A stretch of 64,000 nt of DNA from Prauserella flavalba (GCF_003202235.1 NZ_MASU01000005.1:930001-994000); one strand, 5' to 3'; counted from the stretch's first letter, positions 1 through 9,131 are shown. Program-made: numbers and translations. The notes: a model not told the origin generated them from the sequence alone.

Positions 1-415
1 CGCTCTCGACCTGCTCGGCGGCGGCCTCCGCGACGGCCGACGGCTCGTCGCCGCCGATCCAGCCGTAGACGCGTACCTCATCGCGCACGGCACCGCCGAG
101 CAGCTGGTGCACGGGCACGTCGAGGGTCTTGCCGAGGATGTCCCACAATGCCTGGTCGAGCCCGGCGACCGCGCTGGAGAGCACCGGTCCGCCGCGGTAG
201 AAGGCGGCCTTGGTCATCAGCTGCCACAGGTCCTCGACGCGCCGGGGATCCTGTCCCACGAGGAGCTCGGCCAGCTCGTCGACGGCGGCGCGGACGGTGT
301 CGGCCCTGCCCTCCACCACGGGCTCGCCCCAGCCGACGATGCCCTCGTCGGTGGCCACGCGGCAGAACAGCCACCTCGGCGGCACCAGGAACGTCTCTAC
401 TGAGGTGATCTTCAC
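1..415 (-). CDS. Mandelate racemase/enolase-superfamily dehydratase, galactonate-dehydratase-like (partial)
   Basis: Only the first 138 residues are inside the window; the 3' end lies beyond base 1. The N-terminal capping domain is clear ([17 protein letters not shown], then WGEPVVEG), followed by the start of the barrel ([32 protein letters not shown]). This arrangement is typical of sugar-acid dehydratases such as galactonate dehydratase; the substrate cannot be read from it. The GTG start at 415 overlaps the stop of the upstream GntR gene (GTGA), so it is translationally coupled and is the last visible gene of the leftward sugar operon. It probably dehydrates the aldonic acid made by the upstream dehydrogenases (inference). 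Confidence 0.8.
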   Translation of the reverse strand, partial: MKITSVETFLVPPRWLFCRVATDEGIVGWGEPVVEGRADTVRAAVDELAELLVGQDPRRVEDLWQLMTKAAFYRGGPVLSSAVAGLDQALWDILGKTLDVPVHQLLGGAVRDEVRVYGWIGGDEPSAVAEAAAEQVES

Positions 416-1140
416 TCGCTGACTGTCTCTTTCTCTTCGGCGTCGCCGCTGTGGCCGAGCACGCCCGCGGCGTCCTGGGCCGCCTTGTCCAGCAACGAGG
501 TCATCGCTGCCGCGGCCGCGGCGGGGTCCTGCCCGCGTACCGCCTCCACCACGACGGCATGGCTCGGCACGGGGTCGTCGGCGCTGCTCTCGTGCACGAG
601 CGCGTCGCGCAGGCGCAGCGCGGGCTCGATGAACACGTCCATCCTGGCGAGCATCTCGTTGTGGGTCGCGCGCAACATGGCGCGGTGCCAGCGCAGGTCG
701 GCCGCCACCTCCGCCGCCGCGCCCACGGCGCCCCGCATGTCCTCGAGTGCGGCGTCCAGCTCGGCGAGGTCGTGCTCGTCGCGGCGCAGTGCCGCCATCG
801 ACGCCACGGCGGGCTCCACAACGGAGCGCACCTCGGCCAGGTCGCGCAGCACGGCGGCGGTGTCGCCGGCCTCGCTGCGCCAGCGGATCACGTCGCTGTC
901 GAGCAGGTTCCAGTGCTCGCGGTCGCGCACATAGGTGCCGCGCTTCTGCCGTGCCTCCACGAGTCCCTTGGCGGCGAGGACCTTCATCGCCTCCCGCAGT
1001 GCGGTCATGCTCACGTCCAGGTCGCGGCCGAGCGCGGCGAGGTCGATCACGTCTCCCCTGCCCAGCTCGCCCGACACGATGCGCGCACCGAGCGCGGCGA
1101 CCACCTGCCCGTGCACCCCGCGGCCGCTGTAGCCGCTCAT
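412..1140 (-). CDS. GntR-family (FadR/FCD type) transcriptional regulator
   Basis: A 242-residue protein with an N-terminal winged helix ([49 protein letters not shown]) and an all-helical FCD effector domain containing [14 protein letters not shown] and a late conserved His. FCD regulators bind organic or sugar acids, often through a metal. I chose the ATG at 1140 over one at 1167 because GGGGAGGAG sits six bases before it. The gene lies between the SDR and dehydratase genes of the sugar operon and overlaps the latter, so it most likely controls this operon in response to a sugar acid; the AT-rich palindrome at 7587-7603 is the best candidate operator. Confidence 0.88.
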   Translation of the reverse strand: MSGYSGRGVHGQVVAALGARIVSGELGRGDVIDLAALGRDLDVSMTALREAMKVLAAKGLVEARQKRGTYVRDREHWNLLDSDVIRWRSEAGDTAAVLRDLAEVRSVVEPAVASMAALRRDEHDLAELDAALEDMRGAVGAAAEVAADLRWHRAMLRATHNEMLARMDVFIEPALRLRDALVHESSADDPVPSHAVVVEAVRGQDPAAAAAAMTSLLDKAAQDAAGVLGHSGDAEEKETVSE

Positions 1141-1171
1141 GTGGCGCTCCTCCCCATTGCTCGACACCCCG

Positions 1172-1921
1172 TCACGACGAGGTCTTGTACACGCTCCAGC
1201 CGCCGTCCACGGTCAGCGCGGCGCCGGTGATGAACGAGGCGTCGTCACTGGCCAGAAAGGCGATGGCGGCCGCGACCTCGGCCGGTTCCCCCAACCTTTT
1301 CACGGCGGTCTGCTCCGCGGACAGGCGCCGGTCGGCCTCACCGATGCCGTCCCACGCCGCCGTGAGCACCGGCCCCGGCAGCACGGAGTTGACCCGCAGC
1401 ACGGTGCCGTACTCCACGGCGAGCTGGCGGGCAAGCCCGGTGAGCCCGGCCTTGCTGGCGGCGTAGGCGGGCCGTCCGGGCAGGCCGACGAGCGCGTGCA
1501 CCGACGAGGTGAGCACCACGGACCCGTTCCGGTCGCGGGACAGGTCGGGCAGGCACGCGGTGAACCCGAGGAACGTGCCGGTGAGGTTCACCGACAGCTG
1601 CCGCTCCCACGACACCACGCTCGTCTCGTGCGCGGGCCGGACATCGACGGTGTAGGCATTGCTGACGAGGACGTCCACCGGGCCGAGTTCGGCGTGGCAG
1701 CGGTCGAGGGCGTGTGCCCACGCGGCCTCGGAGGTGACGTCGCCGGGCACGCCGATCGCCGTGCCGCCCTCGCCGGTGATCCGGTCGACCACCGGCCGGG
1801 TGTCGGCGACGTCGAGTACCGCGACGGCGGCGCCGTCGGCGGCGAGCCGTTCGGCGGTCGCGGCGCCGATCCCTTGCGCGCCACCGGTGACGACGGCGAC
1901 CTTGCCGTTCAGGCCGGGCAT
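1172..1921 (-). CDS. SDR-family NAD(P)-dependent oxidoreductase
   Basis: A classical short-chain dehydrogenase of 249 residues: cofactor motif TGGAQGIG near the N-terminus, catalytic Ser in LTSSVHA, the YAASK Tyr-Lys pair, and a C-terminal GAALTVDGGW. The usual NAG motif is altered to SNA. The ATG at 1921 lies inside the 3' end of the preceding gene (13 bp overlap). In this operon it probably oxidises a sugar, lactone or sugar-acid intermediate; specificity cannot be read from the sequence. Confidence 0.88.
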   Translation of the reverse strand: MPGLNGKVAVVTGGAQGIGAATAERLAADGAAVAVLDVADTRPVVDRITGEGGTAIGVPGDVTSEAAWAHALDRCHAELGPVDVLVSNAYTVDVRPAHETSVVSWERQLSVNLTGTFLGFTACLPDLSRDRNGSVVLTSSVHALVGLPGRPAYAASKAGLTGLARQLAVEYGTVLRVNSVLPGPVLTAAWDGIGEADRRLSAEQTAVKRLGEPAEVAAAIAFLASDDASFITGAALTVDGGWSVYKTSS

Positions 1922-2835
1922 GTGCGCACCTCCACGTCGATCGTCAGCGCGGTCTCCTGGCCCGGCCGCAGGGTGGTGAGCGGGCCCAGCACCTCGCCTT
2001 CGACGATGCGGGCGGGCGGGTCCAGATCGCCCAGCTCCGCGAGCGGTTCGGGCAGCGGGTGTTCCAGCCACACCTCCACGCGCGAGCCCTGGTCCGGGTA
2101 CTCGGCGTGCGGGTCGACGGCGAACCGCTGCGTGAGGGTGGTGCCGTCGGCGGTGTGGGAGAGCCAGCCGGTCGCGGCGGGGAAGCCGAGCTTGCCCACC
2201 ACGTCCTGGTGCGGCACGAACGTCGCGTCGCCGCGCTGCTCCCACTCCGGGTAGCCGGTGCCGGCGAGCAGGCGGGTCACGCGCTCCGCGCCCCCGACGT
2301 ACGTGCCGCCCTCGCCGTCGGCGGCGAGCTGCGTGACGTTCCACAGTGCCCAGCGAACGTCGCGGTCAGAGGTGTTGCGGGCCGAGAGGGTGAGCCGGTA
2401 GGCGTTCTCGTCGCGGCGCAGGTCGAACCGCCGGGTGAGCCGCAGACCGGTTCGCGGGTCGTCGCCGCTGGTGAGCGTCACCGCCGCGGTACCGTCGTGT
2501 TCCTCGGTCGTCGCGGTGTAGGCGCCGGAGTCGAGTACCGGGTCGGGCGGGCCTGCCCACTGGTCGTCGCGGTCCCAGCCCTGCGGGGCGGGCCACGTCT
2601 TGTCGCCGCCGTAGTTGACCCAGTCGCCGAGGCTGCCCGACACCGCCCGGTGGACGTGTCCTTCCGTGAAGCGCAGGTCGGCGGTGAGCAGCTCGGTGTT
2701 GCGCCACAAAAGCTCCCGGCCGTCCTCACCGGACAGTGACAGCAGCCTGCCGCCGAGCGCGGGCACGATGCCGAGACGCAGCCTCCCGTTGGAGAGCCAC
2801 ACCACGCGGGGATCGCCCTCCTGCCATGTGATCAC
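1909..2835 (-). CDS. Mutarotase-like carbohydrate-binding protein (DUF4380-like)
   Basis: A 308-residue protein opening with VITWQEGDPRVVWLSNGRLRLGIVPALGGRLLSL, the beta-sandwich start seen in galactose-mutarotase-like and DUF4380 proteins; further in are YGGDKTWPAPQGW and WALWNVTQL. No signal peptide or membrane segment is visible, so it should be cytoplasmic. The GTG start at 2835 overlaps the stop of the dehydrogenase gene (GTGA). Within a sugar uptake operon it could epimerise or ring-open the imported sugar, or bind it without catalysis. The family assignment is by recognition, not by search. Confidence 0.65.
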   Translation of the reverse strand: MITWQEGDPRVVWLSNGRLRLGIVPALGGRLLSLSGEDGRELLWRNTELLTADLRFTEGHVHRAVSGSLGDWVNYGGDKTWPAPQGWDRDDQWAGPPDPVLDSGAYTATTEEHDGTAAVTLTSGDDPRTGLRLTRRFDLRRDENAYRLTLSARNTSDRDVRWALWNVTQLAADGEGGTYVGGAERVTRLLAGTGYPEWEQRGDATFVPHQDVVGKLGFPAATGWLSHTADGTTLTQRFAVDPHAEYPDQGSRVEVWLEHPLPEPLAELGDLDPPARIVEGEVLGPLTTLRPGQETALTIDVEVRTCPA

Positions 2836-3920
2836 GAGCCCGGCTCCTCCGAGGGCAGCAATACGACCTTGCCCTTGCTGGCCCCGGCGGCGAGCTGGTA
2901 CGCCTCGTCGGCCTCGGCGAGCGGGAACCGGTCGCTGACGACGTGCTCGGGGCGCAGGCCCCAGCGGGCGAGGTTCCCGGCCAGCTCCGCCATCGCGGGC
3001 AGCGACGTGACCCACGAGGCGTAGAGCGTGAGCTGCTTGTGCAGCAGGGAGTCCGACACCTCGGTCTCCAGGGTGCCGCCCTCGCCGACGAGCGACACGC
3101 GGCCCCATTCGTCGGCGCCGGCGATGGCCGTGGACCGGCCCGCCCGGGAGCCGGAGCAGTCGATGGCGGTCAGCGCTCCCGGTGCGCCGAGCGCGTCGGC
3201 GACGAGCCCCGCGGTGGCCTCCGCGTCCGGTTCGGGGGCGAGCGTCGCGTCGAACACGCCGAGCCCGTCGGCCCACTCCCGCCGCTGCGGCGACACCTCG
3301 ACGCCGACGACGCGCCGGGCGCCCATGCCCTTGCCGATCATGCCGGCGGCGAGCCCCACCGGGCCGAGACCGACGACGAGCAGGTCGCCGTCGCCGTTGA
3401 CGCCGATGCGGCGCAGGCCCTCGTAGGCGGTGCCGAAGCCGCACGCGATCAGCGCGCCATCCACATAGGACAGCTCGTCGGGCAGCGGCACGCAGGTGGA
3501 CTCCTCGGCGAGCAGGTAGTGGGCGTGCCCGCCGTCGCGCTGCCAGCCGTAGGACTCGCGCTGCGGTGAGGTGCAGCTGATGAAGTAGCCACGGCGGCAG
3601 TTGTCGCACAGCCCGCACCCGGCGATGTGGTAGACGATCACGCGGTCGCCGCTGCCGAAGCGACGGCAGCCCGGTCCCGTCGCGACGATCCGGCCCGAGG
3701 GCTCGTGCCCGGCGACCACGCCGCGGTAGGCGGGGCCGTCGACGCCGCGGTGTCCCTTGTGCTCGTGGTAGATGTAGCCGATGTCGGAGCCGCAGATGCC
3801 GGAGGCGCCGACCTCGATCAGCACCTGTCCCGGCCCCGGCTCCGGCACGGCGAGCTCGCGCAGGACCGCGGTGGAGTCGCCGGGCAGGTACACCCCGGTC
3901 ATGTCGTGCTTGAGGCTCAT
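2832..3920 (-). CDS. Zinc-dependent medium-chain dehydrogenase (sugar/polyol type)
   Basis: A 362-residue MDR protein. The catalytic-zinc region GICGSD has Cys43, and GHE follows in VVAGHEPSG; the structural-zinc lobe shows four cysteines in CGLCDNCRRGYFISC; the Rossmann motif is GLGPVGLAAG. It resembles threonine, sorbitol and L-idonate dehydrogenases. The ATG at 3920 has GGGAGA upstream and shares one base with the permease stop (TGATG). It likely performs the first oxidation of the imported sugar or polyol. Confidence 0.85.
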   Translation of the reverse strand: MSLKHDMTGVYLPGDSTAVLRELAVPEPGPGQVLIEVGASGICGSDIGYIYHEHKGHRGVDGPAYRGVVAGHEPSGRIVATGPGCRRFGSGDRVIVYHIAGCGLCDNCRRGYFISCTSPQRESYGWQRDGGHAHYLLAEESTCVPLPDELSYVDGALIACGFGTAYEGLRRIGVNGDGDLLVVGLGPVGLAAGMIGKGMGARRVVGVEVSPQRREWADGLGVFDATLAPEPDAEATAGLVADALGAPGALTAIDCSGSRAGRSTAIAGADEWGRVSLVGEGGTLETEVSDSLLHKQLTLYASWVTSLPAMAELAGNLARWGLRPEHVVSDRFPLAEADEAYQLAAGASKGKVVLLPSEEPGS

Positions 3921-4924
3921 CAGGTCTCCCTCGTCGCGCGCGCCCGCTTGGTGATGATCACGTTGACCAGTACGGCGGCCACGATGATCACACCGCGCAC
4001 CACGTTCTGCAGGAACGAGTTCACCCCGAGCAGCACGAGCCCGTTGCTGATCACGGTGATGAAGCCGACGCCGAGCAGTGTGCCCAGCATCGTGCCGCGC
4101 CCGCCGGCGAGCGCGGTGCCGCCGATCACCACGGCGGCGATCACGTCGAACTCCAGGCCGGAGGCGGCGCCGCCGTTGCCGGAACCGAGACGAGCGGCCA
4201 GCAGCACGCCGGTGATGGCCGACAGCAGGCCGGTGGTGGCGAACAGCAGCACCCGCACCCTGGACAGGTTGATGCCGGCCATCCTGGCGGCCGGGGCGTT
4301 GCCGCCGACGGCGTACACGGAGCGGCCGTAGCCGGTGTAGCGGGCGATGTAGGCGAAGACGAAGAACAGCACCACCATGACGATCGCGGGCGTCGGGATG
4401 CCGAGGATCGAGCCGCCGAGGGTGTCCATGAGCCCGCTCTCGGGCAGCACCACCGGGAGCGCGTCGGTGAGGTACAGCCCGAGGCCGCCGAGCGCGCTCC
4501 AGATGCCGAGCGTGGCGATGAACGAGGGCACGTCGAAGCGGGCCCGCAGCCAGCCCGCGAGCGCTCCCCACGCGGCGCCCGCGACGAGGGTGAGCAGGAC
4601 GGCCAGCGGGATGCCGAGGCCCCATTCGGCGGCGCCCTTGGCGACGAGGACCGAGGAGAAGGCGACGGCGGGGCCGATGCTGATGTCGATCTCGCCCGCG
4701 ATGATCACGAGGGTGACGCCCCACGCGGCGATGCCGACGGTGGCCGCGTCGCGCAGCATGCCGAGCTGGTTGTCGAGGCTCAGGAAGCCCGCCGCCGTGC
4801 TGCCGAGGACGACGTAGAGCACGACGATCGCGGCGATCAGGCCGATCTCGTTGAGCGAACGGCCCGCGAAGGGCCTGCCCACGCGGCCGCGGCGCTGCTG
4901 CGGCGTGGTCTGGGTAGCTGTCAT
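3920..4924 (-). CDS. Sugar ABC transporter permease, RbsC family
   Basis: A 334-residue integral membrane protein with many hydrophobic helices, the family motif EIDISIG near residue 80, and GGRGTMLGTLLGVGF toward the C-terminus. Both are hallmarks of the branched-type permeases that pair with RbsA/XylG ATPases. The ATG at 4924 follows AAGGAA at good spacing. It is the membrane channel of the importer encoded by the two upstream genes; 21 bases separate it from the ATPase gene. Confidence 0.9.
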   Translation of the reverse strand: MTATQTTPQQRRGRVGRPFAGRSLNEIGLIAAIVVLYVVLGSTAAGFLSLDNQLGMLRDAATVGIAAWGVTLVIIAGEIDISIGPAVAFSSVLVAKGAAEWGLGIPLAVLLTLVAGAAWGALAGWLRARFDVPSFIATLGIWSALGGLGLYLTDALPVVLPESGLMDTLGGSILGIPTPAIVMVVLFFVFAYIARYTGYGRSVYAVGGNAPAARMAGINLSRVRVLLFATTGLLSAITGVLLAARLGSGNGGAASGLEFDVIAAVVIGGTALAGGRGTMLGTLLGVGFITVISNGLVLLGVNSFLQNVVRGVIIVAAVLVNVIITKRARATRET

Positions 4925-4945
4925 GGTGGTTCCTTGGTCGAGGGG

Positions 4946-6457
4946 TCAGGCCGCCATCGCGGCGGAGAGCACGGAATCGGTGGTCAGCTCGGGCCCGGTC
5001 AGCTCCGCGGCGACGCGCCCGTCCCGCAGGGTCAGTACCCGGTCGCAGACGAGGGGCAGCTCCTCCAGCTCGCCCGAGACGAAGACGATCGCGGCCCCGG
5101 CTTCGGCGAGTTCGCGCACGAGCCGGTAGATCTCGGCCTTGGCGTGGACGTCGACGCCGCGGGTCGGCTCGTCGAGCAGCAGGATGCGGCTGCCGGCGTG
5201 GAGCCAGCGGCCGATCACGGCCTTCTGCTGGTTGCCGCCGCTGAGGTTCACGATCGGCGTGCGCGCGGAGGCCGTCGCGATCGACAGCCGCCCGATGAGC
5301 CGGTCGGCGGCCCTGCGCACCAGACCTGGCCGCACGGTGGGCCCGGAGCTGACGGCGGAGAACTTGGAGAGCACGAGGTTCTCGTCCACGCCGAGCAGCG
5401 GCACGACTCCCTCGTCCTTCCGATCCTCGGGGGTCATCCCGACGCCGAGGCGTTTCATGGCGGCCGGGGTGGGGTGGGCGATCTCGGTGCCGTCGACGCT
5501 GATCGTGCCGTTCGCGGCGGGATCGAACCCGGCGAGCGCGCGCAGCACCTCCGTGCGGCCGGAGCCCATGAGCCCGCCGATGCCGAGCACCTCGCCCGCG
5601 TGGAGGTCGAACGACACGTCGAGCACCTTCGGCGGCACGGCGAGCCCGCGCACCGACAGCAGTGGCGTGCCATCGCGGTCCACGTCGCGCTCGGGCGGGC
5701 GCTCGGCGGCCTTCGCGGTGTCGCCGAGCATGAGCGAGACGATGGTGGCCGTGTCGGCGTCGCCGACATCGACGGTGTCGACGATCCGCCCGTCGCGCAT
5801 CACGGTGGCGCTGTGGGCGATGCGGCGGATCTCCTCGAGCCGGTGGCTGACGTAGAGCACGGCGACCCCGGCCGAGGCGATGCGGGTGACGGTCTCGAGC
5901 ACCACGTCCACCTCGGCGGCGGCGAGCGCGCTGGTGGGCTCGTCGAGGATGAGCAGCCTCGGTTGCTCCCGCACGGCGCGGCAGATCTCCACGAGCTGCC
6001 TGCTCGCGAGCGACAGCGAGCCGACGGGCGCGGCGGGGTCGATGTCGAGGCCGAGCCGGGCGAAGACCTCGGCGGCGCCGGAGCGCATCTCGGCGTAGTC
6101 GACGGCGCCGCCCTTGCGCGGCCAGCGGCCGAGGTAGAGGTTCTCGGCGACGCTCAGCTCGGACACCAGGCTCAGCTCCTGGTGCACGGTGTTGATGCCG
6201 AGCTCCGCCGCCCTGCGCACGCCGCCGTCGCCGAGCTTCTCCCCCGCGACGGTGACGGTTCCGGTGTCGGGACGCTCCACTCCGGACAGTACGCGGATGA
6301 GGGTGGACTTCCCCGCGCCGTTGCGGCCGAGCAGTGCCCGGACCTCCCCGGCGCGGATGGACAGGTGGGCGTCGGTGAGCGCGCGCACGCCCGGGTAGTG
6401 CTTGGTGACGCCGTCGACCACGATCACGGTCGAGCCGCTGGCGACCTCGGCAGCCAC
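4946..6457 (-). CDS. Sugar ABC transporter ATP-binding protein, RbsA/XylG type (two fused nucleotide-binding domains)
   Basis: A 503-residue tandem ATPase. The first domain has Walker A GRNGAGKST, an altered signature SLASRQ and LLILDEPTSAL; the second has the typical degenerate P-loop GLMGSGRTE, signature LSGGNQQK and ILLLDEPTRGV. An in-frame GTG at 6511 overlaps the upstream stop (GTGA) and would add 18 residues; I prefer the GTG at 6457 because AAGGAG precedes it by five bases and the length then matches RbsA. It energises sugar import. Confidence 0.9.
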   Translation of the reverse strand: MAAEVASGSTVIVVDGVTKHYPGVRALTDAHLSIRAGEVRALLGRNGAGKSTLIRVLSGVERPDTGTVTVAGEKLGDGGVRRAAELGINTVHQELSLVSELSVAENLYLGRWPRKGGAVDYAEMRSGAAEVFARLGLDIDPAAPVGSLSLASRQLVEICRAVREQPRLLILDEPTSALAAAEVDVVLETVTRIASAGVAVLYVSHRLEEIRRIAHSATVMRDGRIVDTVDVGDADTATIVSLMLGDTAKAAERPPERDVDRDGTPLLSVRGLAVPPKVLDVSFDLHAGEVLGIGGLMGSGRTEVLRALAGFDPAANGTISVDGTEIAHPTPAAMKRLGVGMTPEDRKDEGVVPLLGVDENLVLSKFSAVSSGPTVRPGLVRRAADRLIGRLSIATASARTPIVNLSGGNQQKAVIGRWLHAGSRILLLDEPTRGVDVHAKAEIYRLVRELAEAGAAIVFVSGELEELPLVCDRVLTLRDGRVAAELTGPELTTDSVLSAAMAA

Positions 6458-6507
6458 TGCTTCTCCTTCACTGGTTCGGTTCCGGTCCTGCACCTGCGCG
6501 GGGTCGG

Positions 6508-7500
6508 TCACGGCACACCGTCCGGGTGCGCGCGCAGCCAGGCGGAGCCGTCCTCGGGCGTGGAGTACAGGTCGATCGGCGCGGGCACGACGGTGTAGTC
6601 GGTGAGCTCGCCGGTGCGGACCTGGTCGGCCGAGCGGGCGGCGAGCTTGCCGACGGCGATGCCGGAGATGTCCACGACGCCCTTGAGCACGTCCTGGGCG
6701 GCGAGTGCCTGTGCGGCCTCGGTGGACATGTCACTGCCGAAGACGACGGTCTGGCCGACCTTGCCGCGGGCCTGTACGGCGCGGACCGCGCCCATCGTCG
6801 CGCCGCCCGCCTCGCCGTAGAAGGCGTCCAGGTCCGGGTTGGCGGTGAGGATGCGCTCGGCGACGTCCACGGCCTCGTCGATCGTCGCGCCCTCCTGGTT
6901 GGCGACGATCTTCGCGCCGGGCAGCTTGGCGTGCAGGGCCTGTTCGAAGCCGTGCCGCCGGTCGATGCAGACCTCGACGAACTCGCAGTTCACCACGGCG
7001 ATCTTGGGCTCCCGGTTGCCGACCGAGAGGAAGTACTCGGCGGCCCGCTCCCCGAGGAGACTGCCGAAGCGCACGGGGTCACCGAGTACGTAAGCGGACA
7101 CGTACTGCCGGGCGGCCTCCTCGGCGATGCACGTGTTGTAGCAGATCACCGGGATGCCGCTCTCGTGCGCGAGCTCGATGGCGGGCACCGAGGCCGTGGC
7201 CGAGGCGGGCGAGAGGATCAGCGCGTCGACCTTCGCGGCGCTGACCTGGTCGATGAACGTGCTCTCCTTGGAGGCGTCGCCCTGCGCGTTGAGCTGGAGC
7301 AGCTGCGGCGAGCGGCCGAGCGCCTCCGCCTCCTGCTGCATGCCGACGCGGACTCCGGCGTAGAAGCCCTGTGCGTCCATGTAGACGACGCCGAACCGGC
7401 CGTTCTCGCCGACCTTGCCGCCGCAGGCGGCGACCATGCCGAGCAGCACCACCGCCGCCAGCGCCAGGCCTGCCCGGCCACGACGCCTCGTTGCGCCCAT
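6508..7500 (-). CDS. Sugar ABC transporter substrate-binding lipoprotein (RbsB/Peripla_BP_4 type)
   Basis: A 330-residue type I periplasmic-binding protein. The N-terminus has arginines, a hydrophobic stretch and the lipobox VAAC, giving lipidation at Cys26. The two-lobe fold is indicated by the start GRFGVVYMDAQGFYAGVRVGM, then DALILSPASA and AVVNCEFVEVCID. It captures the sugar outside the membrane and hands it to the RbsC/RbsA-type partners. It is the first gene of the operon, so the promoter just upstream (7556-7585) should drive the whole set. Confidence 0.9.
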   Translation of the reverse strand: MGATRRRGRAGLALAAVVLLGMVAACGGKVGENGRFGVVYMDAQGFYAGVRVGMQQEAEALGRSPQLLQLNAQGDASKESTFIDQVSAAKVDALILSPASATASVPAIELAHESGIPVICYNTCIAEEAARQYVSAYVLGDPVRFGSLLGERAAEYFLSVGNREPKIAVVNCEFVEVCIDRRHGFEQALHAKLPGAKIVANQEGATIDEAVDVAERILTANPDLDAFYGEAGGATMGAVRAVQARGKVGQTVVFGSDMSTEAAQALAAQDVLKGVVDISGIAVGKLAARSADQVRTGELTDYTVVPAPIDLYSTPEDGSAWLRAHPDGVP

Positions 7501-7555
7501 CTAGTTCTCCTCGATCCTCGCGGTTCGGCAGCCCCAGAGCGGGGGCCGTGCCGAC

Positions 7556-7603
7556 AGTCTTGCTCGCGAGGCACCGCGAAGTCAACATTAATTAATAATT
7601 AAT
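7556..7603 (-). promoter_or_regulatory. Promoter and AT-rich palindromic operator of the sugar operon
   Basis: Reading leftward, TTGACT (7585-7580) and AAGACT (7561-7556) are 18 bases apart, a plausible -35/-10 pair ending about 55 bases before the substrate-binding gene. Abutting the -35 is a 17-base run built only of A and T (7587-7603, ATTAATTAATAATTAAT) with palindromic ATTAAT units. Such AT purity is striking in DNA this GC-rich and its position suits an operator, presumably for the operon's GntR protein. It also overlaps the last codons of the neighbouring NmrA-like gene. Confidence 0.5.
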
Positions 7604-9131
7604 CCTTCGGTGGCGTGAGTTGCCGGTACGGCAGGTAACGCCGGAACCCCAGCGGCGTCAGCCCCGGGGTCGCCGCGATGAACGCGGGCACCGGGTCGTC
7701 GGCACGCAGCCGGGAGTCCACCACCGACTGATGGGCGGCCTCGTCGCGGAACTCGGCGTAGTTGACGACGCTCGTGCCGTCGACGGCGACGTGGAAGTGG
7801 TTGCTCGCCATGCCCGGCACCGACCCGGCCTGCGGGCGGCGGGCCGGGTGGTACTCGTCGAGCAGCGTGTCCACGAAGTACCGCGCGGTGCGCCCGCTGT
7901 CGGTCGCGAACGACACGAGCACCACGCACCCGGCCCGCATTCCGGGGTCGGGCACCACGGAGCGGTAGCCCCGGTAGCTCGTGACCCCGCTGCGTTCGAT
8001 CCCGGGCACGGCGTCGTCGATCCCCCGCACGCGCGCGGGAGGGTCGCTCTCGCGGAAGCGCGCGGCGGCGTCCTCGCCGGTCCACTGCGAGTAGTGCAGG
8101 ATCGTCCGCCCGTCGGTGCCGAGCAACAGGCTGTAGGACAGCAGCCCGTCCGGCCACGGCATGCCGCTCCACGCCTCGGCCGCGGCGTCCGCCGCCGCCC
8201 GCTGCCGTTCCGGCGTGTCGAGCGTCCACGTGCTCAGCAGGACGACACCGGCGTCCTCACGGCCGACCGCGGGCAGCGGATCGGTGAACTCCGCGGCGTG
8301 CCGGTCCAGCCACTCGGCGAACGTCCGCGCCGGGTGCCCGATGACGCGCTCGACGGTGCCGAGCACCGGAGCCGGGTGCTCACGCATCGCGGCGTAGGCG
8401 CTGCGCAGCGAGTCGAGATCGGCGTCGGTGTAGCCCTCGGCGCGTTGCCGCTCCCGCCACTGCGGCTCCGGAAGTTCCTCCCAGCGCAGGGGTTTCGTGA
8501 TGCGGCGGCCGATCCGCGCGACCTGCTCGGCCGGGGTCAGCAGCTCGGGACCGGTCAGCTCGTGGACCACGTTCGCGTGGCCCTCGTCCAGCAGGGCGGC
8601 CACGGCGACGTCGGCGAGGTCGCGTTCGTCGAGCAGGGTCACGGGCACATCGCCGAACGCGCCGCGCACCACCTCGCCCGTGCGCGTCTGCTCCGCCCAG
8701 CCGAGGAGGTTGGTGGCGAACGCCGCGGGCCGCAGGAAGGTCCAGCGCACCCCGGAGTCGCGGATCAGCCGCTCGAGATCGTGGTGTGCCTGGCCGATCA
8801 CGTCGTCGTAGCGCGAGACGCCGTCGCGCACGGCCGCCGAGGACAGGAACACGACGTGCCCGGCGTGCGCGGCGATCCGTGCGACCGCCTCCTTCGCCGC
8901 GGTCAGCTCGCCGAGCCTCGGCCACATCAGGAACACCGCGTCGGCGCCGTCGAGTCCCGCCAGGTCCGCCTGGCTGCCCCGGACCACCTCGATGCCCGAC
9001 GGCAGGCGCGCGCTCTCGGGGCGGCGCGTGAGCGCCCGTACCCTGGCGCCCCGCCGCGCGAGCCGCAATGCCACCTCGCGACCGACGATGCCGGTCGCCC
9101 CCGTCACCAGGATCGTCCTGCGTTCGCTCAT
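7599..9131 (-). CDS. NmrA-like NAD(P)-binding protein fused to tandem antibiotic-biosynthesis-monooxygenase-like domains
   Basis: A 510-residue protein. Residues 1-280 are an atypical SDR/NmrA domain: TGATGIVG dinucleotide motif, LSSAAVRDG, FLRPAAFATNLLGWA and LTGPELLTPAEQV, as in NAD(P)H-binding quinone-reductase-like proteins. The last 220 residues look like two ferredoxin-like monooxygenase (ABM) repeats (LLSTWTLDTPERQ..., ILHYSQW; VLVSFATDSG..., VVNYAEF). No ribosome site precedes the ATG at 9131, while TAGCGT lies about 12 bases before it, so it may be leaderless. It follows the XRE-cupin gene by 53 bases and may be its target. Substrate unknown. Confidence 0.75.
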   Translation of the reverse strand: MSERRTILVTGATGIVGREVALRLARRGARVRALTRRPESARLPSGIEVVRGSQADLAGLDGADAVFLMWPRLGELTAAKEAVARIAAHAGHVVFLSSAAVRDGVSRYDDVIGQAHHDLERLIRDSGVRWTFLRPAAFATNLLGWAEQTRTGEVVRGAFGDVPVTLLDERDLADVAVAALLDEGHANVVHELTGPELLTPAEQVARIGRRITKPLRWEELPEPQWRERQRAEGYTDADLDSLRSAYAAMREHPAPVLGTVERVIGHPARTFAEWLDRHAAEFTDPLPAVGREDAGVVLLSTWTLDTPERQRAAADAAAEAWSGMPWPDGLLSYSLLLGTDGRTILHYSQWTGEDAAARFRESDPPARVRGIDDAVPGIERSGVTSYRGYRSVVPDPGMRAGCVVLVSFATDSGRTARYFVDTLLDEYHPARRPQAGSVPGMASNHFHVAVDGTSVVNYAEFRDEAAHQSVVDSRLRADDPVPAFIAATPGLTPLGFRRYLPYRQLTPPKD

